This document shows, piece after piece, positions 1-5,669 of a stretch of DNA of 8,072 nt. The stretch is taken from NCBI GenBank assembly GCA_009783635.1, contig WRDC01000064.1, forward strand, positions 1-8,072, in the 5' to 3' direction. The notes below the pieces were generated by a model that had not been told where the DNA came from, did no database searches, and saw only the letters and a program-made list of their open reading frames with translations. The stretch comes from Methanimicrococcus sp. Its GTDB lineage: Archaea; Halobacteriota; Methanosarcinia; Methanosarcinales; Methanosarcinaceae. The position numbers and the translations under genes were made by a program. How positions within the stretch are numbered: position 1 is the stretch's first letter; each line of letters opens with the position of its first letter.

Positions 1-605
1 CGGCAATCCCCCAAAATCGGCTCAACAACGGCCTGTACGCCGTTTAAACGGATGTTTTCACACAAATAGCCGTAAGACACCGGATTAAGCTCAATCGCGA
101 TGATTTTTGCGGGATTCGAATGAACGGCAATCGGAACGGAAAAGTAACCGATGCCGGCAAACATATCCACAATCGTCTCGCCGGAACAATCGGCGGCCAG
201 CGTTCTCTTCTCTTTGAGATTGCCCTTGGAAAACATGATTTTTGAAACGTCTAATTTAAACCGGCAGCCGTTTTCTTTGTGAATGACTTCGGCAGAGCCG
301 GAAGCGCCCGGCCGGCAGCCGATGAGTTCACGCGCCGGAATCCGGAATTGGCCGGCAATGCCGCTGTCGTTTAAAACGAGACGGGCCTTTTCATCCATAA
401 GTAAAAGAAGCTGACCGATTTCCTTTTTTTTATGAGAGAGGGAGGCAGGGATTGAAACGATCAAAATGTCGCTGATTTTTTGCTTATTGGACGGCAGCAT
501 TTCGATTTCCGCGTTCGTGAAAGAAATACCCGCTTTTTCAGCCTCGGCGGGGAAAGCCGACAGGTAGTATTTCGTGAAATCTTTCAATCTTTGCGGTTTT
601 ATCAT
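1..605 (-). CDS. taw2: tRNA wybutosine aminocarboxypropyltransferase, Trm5/Taw2 family (C-terminus off window)
   Basis: The frame is open from an ATG at 605-603 to the left window edge, giving 201 residues of a protein that continues outside. Residues 124-129 read MFSKGN followed by KEK, and residues 146-156 (VDMFAGIGYFS) form the SAM-binding motif I of class I methyltransferase folds. Acidic E172 in AIELNP is the expected ribose-binding position, followed by CENIRLN at 182-188. The MFSxGN..EK signature and the AIELNP..YLCENI stretch fit archaeal Taw2 better than Trm5, which has an FSPRL..ER-type motif. In the family, Taw2 transfers the 3-amino-3-carboxypropyl group from SAM to the tricyclic base at position 37 of tRNA-Phe in the wyosine pathway. 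A GGAG ribosome binding site lies 10 nt before the ATG (minus strand, 619-616). It is downstream of pncB on the same strand, 220 bp away. The alternative is a Trm5-like m1G37 methyltransferase; the NPPY-type motif that would help lies off the window. Confidence 0.82.
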   Translation of the reverse strand, partial: MIKPQRLKDFTKYYLSAFPAEAEKAGISFTNAEIEMLPSNKQKISDILIVSIPASLSHKKKEIGQLLLLMDEKARLVLNDSGIAGQFRIPARELIGCRPGASGSAEVIHKENGCRFKLDVSKIMFSKGNLKEKRTLAADCSGETIVDMFAGIGYFSVPIAVHSNPAKIIAIELNPVSYGYLCENIRLNGVQAVVEPILGDC

Positions 606-645
606 TTTTACAACACTCCGCGGAAACAAAAATTATGCAAATGAA

Positions 646-806
646 AGGGTCAGAGACATCAGAGAAGGCACATCGAACACACAGAGTAAGACACGTCAAG
701 ACACGTCAGACACATCAGAGTGAAAGACACCAGACACACAGAGTGAGAGACATCAGACACACAGAGTGAGAGACATCAGGCACATCAGAGTGAGAGACAT
801 CCGAGT
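646..806. repeat. Degenerate ~23-bp tandem repeat array between pncB and taw2
   Basis: The plus strand holds successive units that each end in AGAGT: 665-687 (23 bp), 688-721 (34 bp, with an internal doubling of GACACGTCA), 722-744 (23), 745-767 (23), 768-791 (24) and a shortened 792-806 (15). A further degenerate copy precedes them from about 646. Units 722-744 and 745-767 differ at only two positions (AAAGACACC versus AGAGACATC). The strand is skewed, with very few T on the plus strand. Because the unit is 23 bp the reading frame shifts each time, so this is not a coding repeat. It starts about 20 bp after the pncB stop and ends about 40 bp before taw2. It has no T-tract on the minus strand, so a pncB transcript could pass through it into taw2. 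It is not CRISPR: there are no unique spacers and the units are imperfect. Confidence 0.85.
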
Positions 807-825
807 GTGGCCCAACGCGTCACAA

Positions 826-2022
826 TTAAACAATTCGTTTCAATCTCGGATTCGGGCGATACAGCCGGCCGGCCTTTGCCATCGGTTCCATGGCGTCAAT
901 GGTTTCGCCGACGGAAACAATATCCATTGTCGAATCGCGGGAGTCATAAATACCGCCGACTCCGAGGCTGTCAAACAGCGGCATCCCGAGCTGCTTCTCG
1001 GCTGCCGCAAACGCTTTAACTTTATTGATGTCGCCAAAGCCGCTGGAAAGCATGATTTGAAGGTTTTCAAAGCCGCGGTCGTTGAGCGCCCGGCGGACGG
1101 CATAAACGCCGGTGACGGAAACGCCTGTGCCGAACCAATACTTTTCATCGGCTTTCGGAACCGACACGCTTTTTCCGAAAAAGCTCCGGAGGATGGCCTC
1201 TTTATCGGCTTCTGTTTTGCCTTCAAAATCTTTGAAAGAAAGAGCGCCTTGGCCGACGTTTTCACCGCATGTGTCGATCCGGACAGCGGCCAATCCGGGA
1301 ACGCTGCGGGCCGCCTGAAGCGTGTCGTCGATTTCTTTGTTATTGTAATCCACCAACGCGACGCGGGCGACATTTTCCGGCATATGCTTATCAAACGCGA
1401 TGATCGTATTCACAACGGCTTGGTCTTTGCCGCTTTTCCATGCATATACGCTTTCAAGAGCGTGCGGAATTGTGCCGCTGCCTTCTTTACCGGCGTAAGC
1501 CGCGCCGGCGTCTGTGGAAGCGCCGACGGCGCCGCCATCGATCGCCGCTTTGGAAATGGCGGCATCATCCTTAAAGTGCCAGTGACGGGCGCCGAAGTAA
1601 GTGACGGGACGGTGGCCGGCCGCTTCGGTAACGGCTCTCATTCGTTCTTCGGCTTGGACCAAATCCAATTTTTGATGATCGTTTAAAACGGCAAGCGACG
1701 AACTGATGATTCCGAGATAAACGGTTTCCAAACGAATGATATCAAGAACCGGCGCTTCCAGAAGAAGAATCGTTTCAAGCGGCTGATATGTTTCACCGTC
1801 GGGAAGCGCATAAACGCGGCCGCCGTGTTTCTTTAAATCGGAATTTGCCAAAATAAAATCAACGGCTTCTTTCATGCCGGCGACAACGCCGGGGCCTTTG
1901 CGGACAAAAACTTGTGCCCGGACAAACGGATTTAAATTCTCTTTTCGGAGAATGTCATAAGAACGCAAAAAATATTTGTCTGTGTATTTCTCAAAATCCG
2001 GTCTCTGTTCTTGACTCATCAT
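826..2022 (-). CDS. pncB: Nicotinate phosphoribosyltransferase, archaeal type
   Basis: This 398-residue protein matches the archaeal nicotinate phosphoribosyltransferase family, which makes nicotinate mononucleotide from nicotinate and PRPP (with ATP hydrolysis) in NAD salvage in the cytoplasm. Visible landmarks are DKYFLRSYDIL at residues 15-25 (family N-terminal signature), FGARHWH at 143-149, GGAVGAST at 163-170, GTIPHALE at 183-190 with the expected catalytic His187, DTCGENVG at 250-257, LSSGFGD at 325-331 and DSLGVGG at 351-357 (phosphate-binding loops of the type II PRTase barrel). Length is normal and the N-terminus looks complete. It has a single cysteine (C252), so the cysteine-based zinc knuckle described for the Thermoplasma enzyme appears to be absent. 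Two tandem ATGs (2022-2020 and 2019-2017) could start it; only a weak GGGG precedes them. It is divergent from aksA and upstream of taw2 on the same strand. The long opposite-strand open frames over this gene are shadows. Confidence 0.92.
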   Translation of the reverse strand: MMSQEQRPDFEKYTDKYFLRSYDILRKENLNPFVRAQVFVRKGPGVVAGMKEAVDFILANSDLKKHGGRVYALPDGETYQPLETILLLEAPVLDIIRLETVYLGIISSSLAVLNDHQKLDLVQAEERMRAVTEAAGHRPVTYFGARHWHFKDDAAISKAAIDGGAVGASTDAGAAYAGKEGSGTIPHALESVYAWKSGKDQAVVNTIIAFDKHMPENVARVALVDYNNKEIDDTLQAARSVPGLAAVRIDTCGENVGQGALSFKDFEGKTEADKEAILRSFFGKSVSVPKADEKYWFGTGVSVTGVYAVRRALNDRGFENLQIMLSSGFGDINKVKAFAAAEKQLGMPLFDSLGVGGIYDSRDSTMDIVSVGETIDAMEPMAKAGRLYRPNPRLKRIV

Positions 2023-2307
2023 CCCGCGAACCCCGTTTTTAATTCATTGATAAACAAAATATTAATCTGGATATGTTTCTTCTATGAGAAGAGACGAAAG
2101 ACATAAATATTTATATCTTTTTCTGACTATCCCTATCAATTTCAATTCATTTTCCGCTTTATCGGCGTTTTCCGTTTTTATGTTTTTGGTTATCAAAAAG
2201 TTTAAAATGCCTTCTTTTATTTAATTTGTCATTGATATTTATTTCAAATCGGATTGACCGAAAAAAAGACGTCAAAACAAAAAAAAACAACTACAAAAGG
2301 AATAAAA
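2023..2307. promoter_or_regulatory. Divergent pncB/aksA promoter region with palindromic TATA-like box at 2103-2114
   Basis: This AT-rich gap separates two divergent genes. ATAAATATTTAT at 2103-2114 is a perfect 12-bp palindrome and reads as an archaeal TATA box on both strands. On the minus strand it is preceded by an A-rich AAAAAGAT (a plausible BRE), and on the plus strand by GAAAGAC. With usual archaeal spacing, transcription would start near 2083 for pncB (leader of about 60 nt) and near 2134 for aksA (leader of about 170 nt). Other TATA-like stretches nearer aksA (about 2213-2240) could shorten its leader. A T-rich near-duplicate (TTTTCCG followed by T/A-rich sequence) occurs at about 2150-2187. 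No RNA structure was recognised. Confidence 0.5.
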
Positions 2308-3513
2308 ATGCAAAACAATGAACAGCATGAGGAGCATTATCCAGAATATTGCCGAAACAGTCTCATGGATTTTGTAAAAATTAAGGACATCAACATTGAA
2401 ATCTGCGACGTGACGCTCCGGGACGGCGAACAGACGCCCGGCGTTGCTTTTTCAAAAGAACAAAAGATGTCGATTGCTCAGCATTTGGATGATATCGGCA
2501 TTGAAGTCATCGAAGCCGGTTTTCCGGTCGTCTCGGAAGCCGAAAAAGATGTCGTCAAGGCCATCGCGAATATGGGCCTGGACGCGAAGATTTGCTGTCT
2601 TTGCCGGTCAACGCAAAAAGACGTGGAAACCGCCATCGATTGTGACGTTGATTTTGTCAGCGTCTTTTTGGCCATGTCCAATCTTCATTTAAAATACAAA
2701 TATGAAAAGAAATTGGAAGAAATGCTCGACGTGGCCATGAACGCGATTGAATACGCTAAGGACCACGGCGTCGGCGTGAGATTTGCCGCCGAAGACGCCA
2801 CAAGAACACCCATTCCCCGTTTAATTCAGGCATTTAATATGGCGGAAGAACGAAATGTCGATTATGTCAGCATCGCCGATACGATCGGTATCTTAAACCC
2901 GACAACCGCTACTTATTTGATTGATCAGATCTACAACGCGATTGATAACCGGAAAACAAAAATTTGTATGCATTGCCATGATGACCTCGGTTTGGCCGTT
3001 GCCAATACATTGGCGGCCGCCGAAGCGGGCGCATTTCAGCTCCATACAACTGTAAACGGAATCGGCGAACGCGCAGGAAACGCGTCTTTGGAAGAAACTT
3101 TGATGAACCTGCGCATTCAGTACGGCATCGGGCGCTATGATCTGCACAGTTTGGTGGATCTGTCGCACGAAGTCAGCGCCGCTTCAAAAATTGATGTCGC
3201 CGTCAACAAAGCCGTTGTCGGCCAAAATGCCTTCTCCCACGAGTCCGGCATCCACGTTGCGGCCATTCTCAAAAATCCGAGAACGTATGAACTGTTCCTT
3301 CCCGAAATGGTCGGCGGCAAAAGAAACTTAATCGTCGGCAAACACACGGGAACAAAAGCGCTTGCCGGAATCATTAAAGATATCGGCTATGAGATGAACG
3401 ATGATGATTTCTGTACTCTTTTCAACAAAGTCAAGGTCATCACCGAAACCGAACAAAGAAGCGTTGACCGGAATGAACTGGAACAACTGATTTTAACAAT
3501 TATTGAAAATTGA
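2308..3513 (+). CDS. aksA: Homo(n)citrate synthase, LeuA-like DRE-TIM family
   Basis: The 401-residue product belongs to the isopropylmalate/homocitrate synthase family. CDVTLRDGEQTPGV at 33-46 holds catalytic Arg38 and metal ligand Asp39. HCHDDLG at 222-228 supplies metal ligands His222 and His224. VNGIGERAGN ends at Asn258 and HESGIH lies about 50 residues later. Methanogen AksA condenses 2-oxoglutarate with acetyl-CoA and then elongates the chain, towards the 7-mercaptoheptanoyl part of coenzyme B. AksA is preferred because the protein lacks the C-terminal regulatory domain of full-length LeuA (about 500 residues) and has the FLAMSNLHLKYKY stretch. Substrate specificity cannot be proved from sequence; citramalate or isopropylmalate synthase are the alternatives. 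I chose ATG 2308 because AAAGGA lies 6 nt upstream. An in-frame TTG at 2254 would add 18 Lys/Thr-rich residues and has no ribosome site. A hairpin terminator follows the gene. Confidence 0.85.
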   Translation: MQNNEQHEEHYPEYCRNSLMDFVKIKDINIEICDVTLRDGEQTPGVAFSKEQKMSIAQHLDDIGIEVIEAGFPVVSEAEKDVVKAIANMGLDAKICCLCRSTQKDVETAIDCDVDFVSVFLAMSNLHLKYKYEKKLEEMLDVAMNAIEYAKDHGVGVRFAAEDATRTPIPRLIQAFNMAEERNVDYVSIADTIGILNPTTATYLIDQIYNAIDNRKTKICMHCHDDLGLAVANTLAAAEAGAFQLHTTVNGIGERAGNASLEETLMNLRIQYGIGRYDLHSLVDLSHEVSAASKIDVAVNKAVVGQNAFSHESGIHVAAILKNPRTYELFLPEMVGGKRNLIVGKHTGTKALAGIIKDIGYEMNDDDFCTLFNKVKVITETEQRSVDRNELEQLILTIIEN

Positions 3514-3538
3514 TTAAAAATTGATTGAAAATTGATTG
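3506..3538 (+). repeat. Three tandem 11-bp units spanning the aksA stop codon
   Basis: AAAATTGATTR is repeated three times without a gap (3506-3516, 3517-3527, 3528-3538; only the last base varies). The aksA TGA stop (3511-3513) lies in the first unit, so the stop and its surroundings are copied downstream. The repeat comes directly before the terminator hairpin at 3550. Confidence 0.9.
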
Positions 3539-3549
3539 AAAAATAATTC

Positions 3550-3582
3550 AAGGGGACTTTAGCGCCCCTTCTTCTCTTTTTT
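3550..3582 (+). terminator. Hairpin plus T-rich tract after aksA
   Basis: AAGGGG (3550-3555) pairs with CCCCTT (3565-3570) around a short loop, followed by a pyrimidine run ending in six T (3571-3582). The shape is that of an intrinsic terminator; archaeal RNA polymerase mainly needs the T-tract. Confidence 0.7.
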
Positions 3583-3682
3583 AAGGTTCAAACCAAATAC
3601 GTTTTTTCTTTCAGAAGCCGAGAAAAAGGGCATTGATTTTCAATAATGCCGCTGCTGCCGCGAGCGCTTTGAAATCTCGAAA

Positions 3683-3709
3683 AAATGAAACGATTCTTTC
3701 ATTTAAATA
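3683..3709 (+). promoter_or_regulatory. ahbC promoter: TATA-like box with overlapping 8-6-8 inverted repeat
   Basis: TTTAAATA at 3702-3709 sits about 45 bp before the ahbC start, which would place transcription start near 3735 and give a leader of about 18 nt. Perfect 8-bp arms AAATGAAA (3683-3690) and TTTCATTT (3697-3704), separated by 6 bp, run into the TATA box and cover the BRE position. This is where an archaeal transcription regulator would compete with TBP/TFB or recruit them. The rest of 3583-3752 holds only a weak hairpin (GGCATT 3629-3634 with AATGCC 3645-3650) and no gene. Confidence 0.45.
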
Positions 3710-3752
3710 AAATTAAGAAAGGTTTTTAACGATTATTGTACATGTAGGGGCT

Positions 3753-4958
3753 ATGATTGGTATCTCGAAATTATATTGCGGTACCGTCGAGCCCTCGGAC
3801 GCTCTTCGGTATAACCGTGATTCAAAAAAGCTGCCTTCGCACTTGCTGCAGTTTTCGGCAGACAAAAAACCTGTTGTCGTATGGAATATGACAAAAAGGT
3901 GCAACTTGGGATGCGTCCACTGCTACGCGCAGGCGGTCAATCCCCATGTTGAAGACAAAACGGAACTTACAACGGAAGAGGGAAAAGCATTAATCGATGA
4001 TTTGGCGGCATTCGGCTCGCCGGTGATCCTGTTTTCGGGCGGTGAGCCGCTTCTTCGAAAAGATTTGGTCGAGCTGGCTCAATACGCTAAAGACAAAGGT
4101 ATGCGCGCCGTGATTTCAACAAACGGCACGCTGATTACAAAAGAAAAGGCGCGCGAGCTTAAAGAAGTGGGCCTCTCCTATGTCGGCATTTCCTTAGACG
4201 GTATGGCCGATGTGAATGACCGGTTCCGGTGTCATAAAGGAGCTTTCAACGAAGCGGTCCAAGGTCTTAAAAACTGTCAGGACGAAGGAATAAAAGTCGG
4301 TCTCCGCTTTACAGTCAATACTTTCAACGTCAATGAAATCCCGGCCATCTTTGACTTCCTTGAGCGCGAAAAAATTCCGCGCATCTGTTTCTACCATTTG
4401 GTTTATTCCGGTCGCGGTGGCCGTATGGTGGAAGAAGACCTGACACACGGAGAAACGCGCCGGGTCGTTGATTTGATCATGAACAAAACGGCCGAGCTTC
4501 ACGCCAAGGGTTTTCCGGCGGAGGTTTTGACCGTTGACAATCACTGTGACGCCGTATACATTTATCTCCGCCTTTTAAAAGAAAATCCAAAACGCGCCGC
4601 CGAAGTTTATGAACTTTTGTCGATGAATCAGGGCAATTCCACCGGCATCGGCATCGGCTGTGTTTCGTGGAACGGCGATGTTCATGCCGACCAGTTTTGG
4701 CGCCACCAGACATTCGGAAACATTCGCGAGAGAAAGTTTTCTGAGATTTGGACGGATAAAAGCAACCCGCTGATGGCCGGTTTGAAAGACCGTAAAGCTC
4801 TCCTTCGCGCCAACGCGCCGAAATGCGCGCGCTGCGCGTGGCTGGATGTCTGTAACGGCAACTTCCGCGTCCGCGCCGAAGCCTTGACCGGCAACGTTTG
4901 GGGAGACGACCCGGCCTGTTATTTGACAGAAGAAGAGATTTCGAAAAAGCCCGAATAA
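3753..4958 (+). CDS. ahbC: 12,18-didecarboxysiroheme deacetylase, radical SAM (AhbC)
   Basis: The 401-residue protein is a radical SAM enzyme with a C-terminal SPASM-like extension. CNLGCVHC places the three SAM-cluster cysteines at 50, 54 and 57, and GGEP (96-99) is the SAM-binding motif. Further cysteines C303, C358, C361, C367 and C389 fit ligands of auxiliary iron-sulfur clusters. The N-terminus MIGISKLYCGTVEPSDALRY matches, as I recall it, the Methanosarcina AhbC, which removes the two acetate groups of 12,18-didecarboxysiroheme as acetyl side chains to give Fe-coproporphyrin III in siroheme-dependent heme synthesis. Methanosarcinales need heme for their cytochromes. The ATG is supported by that family N-terminus; GGGG at 3747-3750 lies only 2 nt upstream, so the ribosome site is poor or the message is nearly leaderless. 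No other ahb gene is adjacent. The alternative is AhbD or a related SPASM protein, which I consider less likely. Confidence 0.88.
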   Translation: MIGISKLYCGTVEPSDALRYNRDSKKLPSHLLQFSADKKPVVVWNMTKRCNLGCVHCYAQAVNPHVEDKTELTTEEGKALIDDLAAFGSPVILFSGGEPLLRKDLVELAQYAKDKGMRAVISTNGTLITKEKARELKEVGLSYVGISLDGMADVNDRFRCHKGAFNEAVQGLKNCQDEGIKVGLRFTVNTFNVNEIPAIFDFLEREKIPRICFYHLVYSGRGGRMVEEDLTHGETRRVVDLIMNKTAELHAKGFPAEVLTVDNHCDAVYIYLRLLKENPKRAAEVYELLSMNQGNSTGIGIGCVSWNGDVHADQFWRHQTFGNIRERKFSEIWTDKSNPLMAGLKDRKALLRANAPKCARCAWLDVCNGNFRVRAEALTGNVWGDDPACYLTEEEISKKPE

Positions 4959-5001
4959 TTTTTTCTTCCTTTTTCTTAATCTTTTTATTCATCCTTTTCT
5001 T
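4959..5001 (+). terminator. Oligo-T termination region after ahbC
   Basis: Runs of T start directly after the TAA stop (4959-4964, 4970-4974, 4982-4986 and 4995-4998) without a clear hairpin. Archaeal RNA polymerase terminates at such oligo-T tracts, so this probably separates ahbC from the downstream tRNA. CCTTTTTCTTAAT at 4968-4980 is nearly repeated at 4993-5004, and TCAGAATC at 5017 recurs at 5028. Confidence 0.55.
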
Positions 5002-5052
5002 AATACTCATAATCTGTCAGAATCCGTTCAGAATCGTTTTATTCGTTCATCT

Positions 5053-5137
5053 GCAGGGGTTGCCAAGCTTGGTCAAAGGCGCAGGGCTTAGGACCCTGTT
5101 CTGTAGTGATTCGCGGGTTCGAATCCCGTCCCCTGCA
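5053..5137 (+). tRNA. tRNA-Leu, anticodon TAG
   Basis: All arms can be drawn by eye. The acceptor is GCAGGGG (5053-5059) with CCCCTGC (5130-5136). The anticodon stem is CAGGG (5082-5086) with CCCTG (5094-5098), and its loop contains T5089-A5090-G5091 as the anticodon. A long 14-nt variable region (5099-5112) marks a class II tRNA. The T arm is GCGGG (5113-5117) with CCCGT (5125-5129) and a TTCGAAT loop. The discriminator base is A5137, as expected for leucine. CCA is not encoded (TCA follows). It decodes CUA, and possibly other CUN, codons. No intron is present. A TATA-like TAATACTCATAAT lies at 5001-5013. No T-tract separates the 3' end from the downstream gene. Confidence 0.95.
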
Positions 5138-5175
5138 TCACCGTATCAGAGCCGGAAAACCGGAGAGTGTTCATT

Positions 5176-5505
5176 ATGAAGGATTTGGAAACATTTGTTT
5201 TACACAGAGAAAAAACGGATCGCCACAGCGCGACCGTTTGGGCTGAAATTGTTGACGGCAGTTTGAGAATATCGGGACAAGCTTTGGGCGAGGCGCCTCT
5301 GGAGGTTTTCGGTGAAGACGAATACGAATATTTTTACACCTTTGATGAGCGCAATACCGAAAAACTATTCGGGCTTTTAATGAAAAACAGAACGGATGTC
5401 AAAGAACTTCTGACCGGCGAATTCGGCGGTACGGACGGAGACAAAAAGCTGCGTGATTTCTGTGAAAAAAATGAGATCAAATATGAGTTTTTTTCATATT
5501 ATTGA
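5176..5505 (+). CDS. Small acidic protein of unknown function
   Basis: This 109-residue protein has no signal peptide or membrane segment and is rich in Asp/Glu and aromatic residues (for example EDEYEYFYTF at 47-56, and a C-terminus ending FFSYY). It looks like a compact alpha/beta cytoplasmic protein: strands around LHREKTDRHSATVWAEIVDG and SLRISGQ, then a helix around ERNTEKLFGLLMKN (58-71) and a second around KKLRDFCEKNE (90-100). I do not recognise the family. ATG 5176 is chosen because GGAG (5162-5165) lies 10 nt upstream; an in-frame GTG at 5167 would overlap that site. It starts 39 bp after tRNA-Leu with no intervening T-tract or TATA box, so it may be co-transcribed with the tRNA. 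A strong terminator follows. It could be an immunity or regulatory protein, but no toxin or partner gene is nearby. Confidence 0.75.
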   Translation: MKDLETFVLHREKTDRHSATVWAEIVDGSLRISGQALGEAPLEVFGEDEYEYFYTFDERNTEKLFGLLMKNRTDVKELLTGEFGGTDGDKKLRDFCEKNEIKYEFFSYY

Positions 5506-5544
5506 TCGTATGATTTTGATTGTATGATTTTGATTGTATGATTT
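5503..5544 (+). repeat. Three tandem 14-bp units beginning at the stop codon of the small gene
   Basis: TGATYGTATGATTT occurs three times without a gap (5503-5516, 5517-5530, 5531-5544). The first unit begins exactly with the TGA stop of the upstream gene and has C where the other two have T. The array ends 5 bp before the terminator stem. Confidence 0.92.
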
Positions 5545-5549
5545 GATTT

Positions 5550-5580
5550 GCCGGCAATCGTTTTTTGCCGGCTTTTTTTT
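5550..5580 (+). terminator. Strong hairpin plus T8 terminator
   Basis: GCCGGCAA (5550-5557) pairs perfectly with TTGCCGGC (5565-5572) around a 7-nt loop and is followed by eight T (5573-5580). Two more T-runs follow (about 5588-5595 and 5607-5613). It serves the plus-strand small gene; on the minus strand there is no T-tract, so it would not end the convergent surface-protein transcript in the same way. Confidence 0.85.
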
Positions 5581-5618
5581 GTTTCGCTTTTTTTTGTTTC
5601 ATTTCGTTTTTTTATTCA

Positions 5619-5665
5619 CCGCGGTGGCGCGAAGGCGGTCTTTGCCCTCGCGCGCGGTTCCGCGG
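5619..5665. other. GC-rich hairpin just after the surface-protein stop codon
   Basis: Outer arms CCGCGG (5619-5624 and 5660-5665) enclose GCGCGA (5627-5632) pairing with TCGCGC (5648-5653) and GGC (5634-5636) pairing with GCC (5644-5646), with a 7-nt loop. It lies 4 bp beyond the stop of the minus-strand gene. Its high GC contrasts with the T-rich flank at 5573-5618. On the minus strand it is followed by A-runs, not T-runs, so it is not a classical terminator; it could stabilise the 3' end or be a copy of a dispersed palindromic repeat. Confidence 0.6.
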
Positions 5666-5669
5666 CGGT

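Noticed and set aside
646..806. Possible CRISPR array
   Set aside because: Units are about 23 bp with no unique spacers, are degenerate, and have no cas genes nearby.
766..1686. Long plus-strand open frame of 306 codons
   Set aside because: It lies antisense to pncB, which has clear family motifs over its full length. The translated sequence shows no recognisable domain, and its N-terminus comes from the tandem repeats.
2254..2307. TTG start giving aksA an 18-residue N-terminal extension
   Set aside because: There is no ribosome site before the TTG and the added residues are a Lys/Thr-rich run from A-rich leader DNA. ATG 2308 has AAAGGA at good spacing.
4477..5010. Minus-strand open frame of 177 codons over the end of ahbC
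   Set aside because: It is antisense to a well-supported gene and reads as low-complexity Arg/Ser-rich sequence, typical of a shadow frame.
5053..5137. tRNA-Leu as the attachment site of an integrated element
   Set aside because: No repeat of the tRNA 3' end and no integrase gene was seen in the window.
4898..5179. Plus-strand open frame running through the tRNA
   Set aside because: It overlaps the end of ahbC out of frame and the whole tRNA-Leu gene; no ribosome site was seen.
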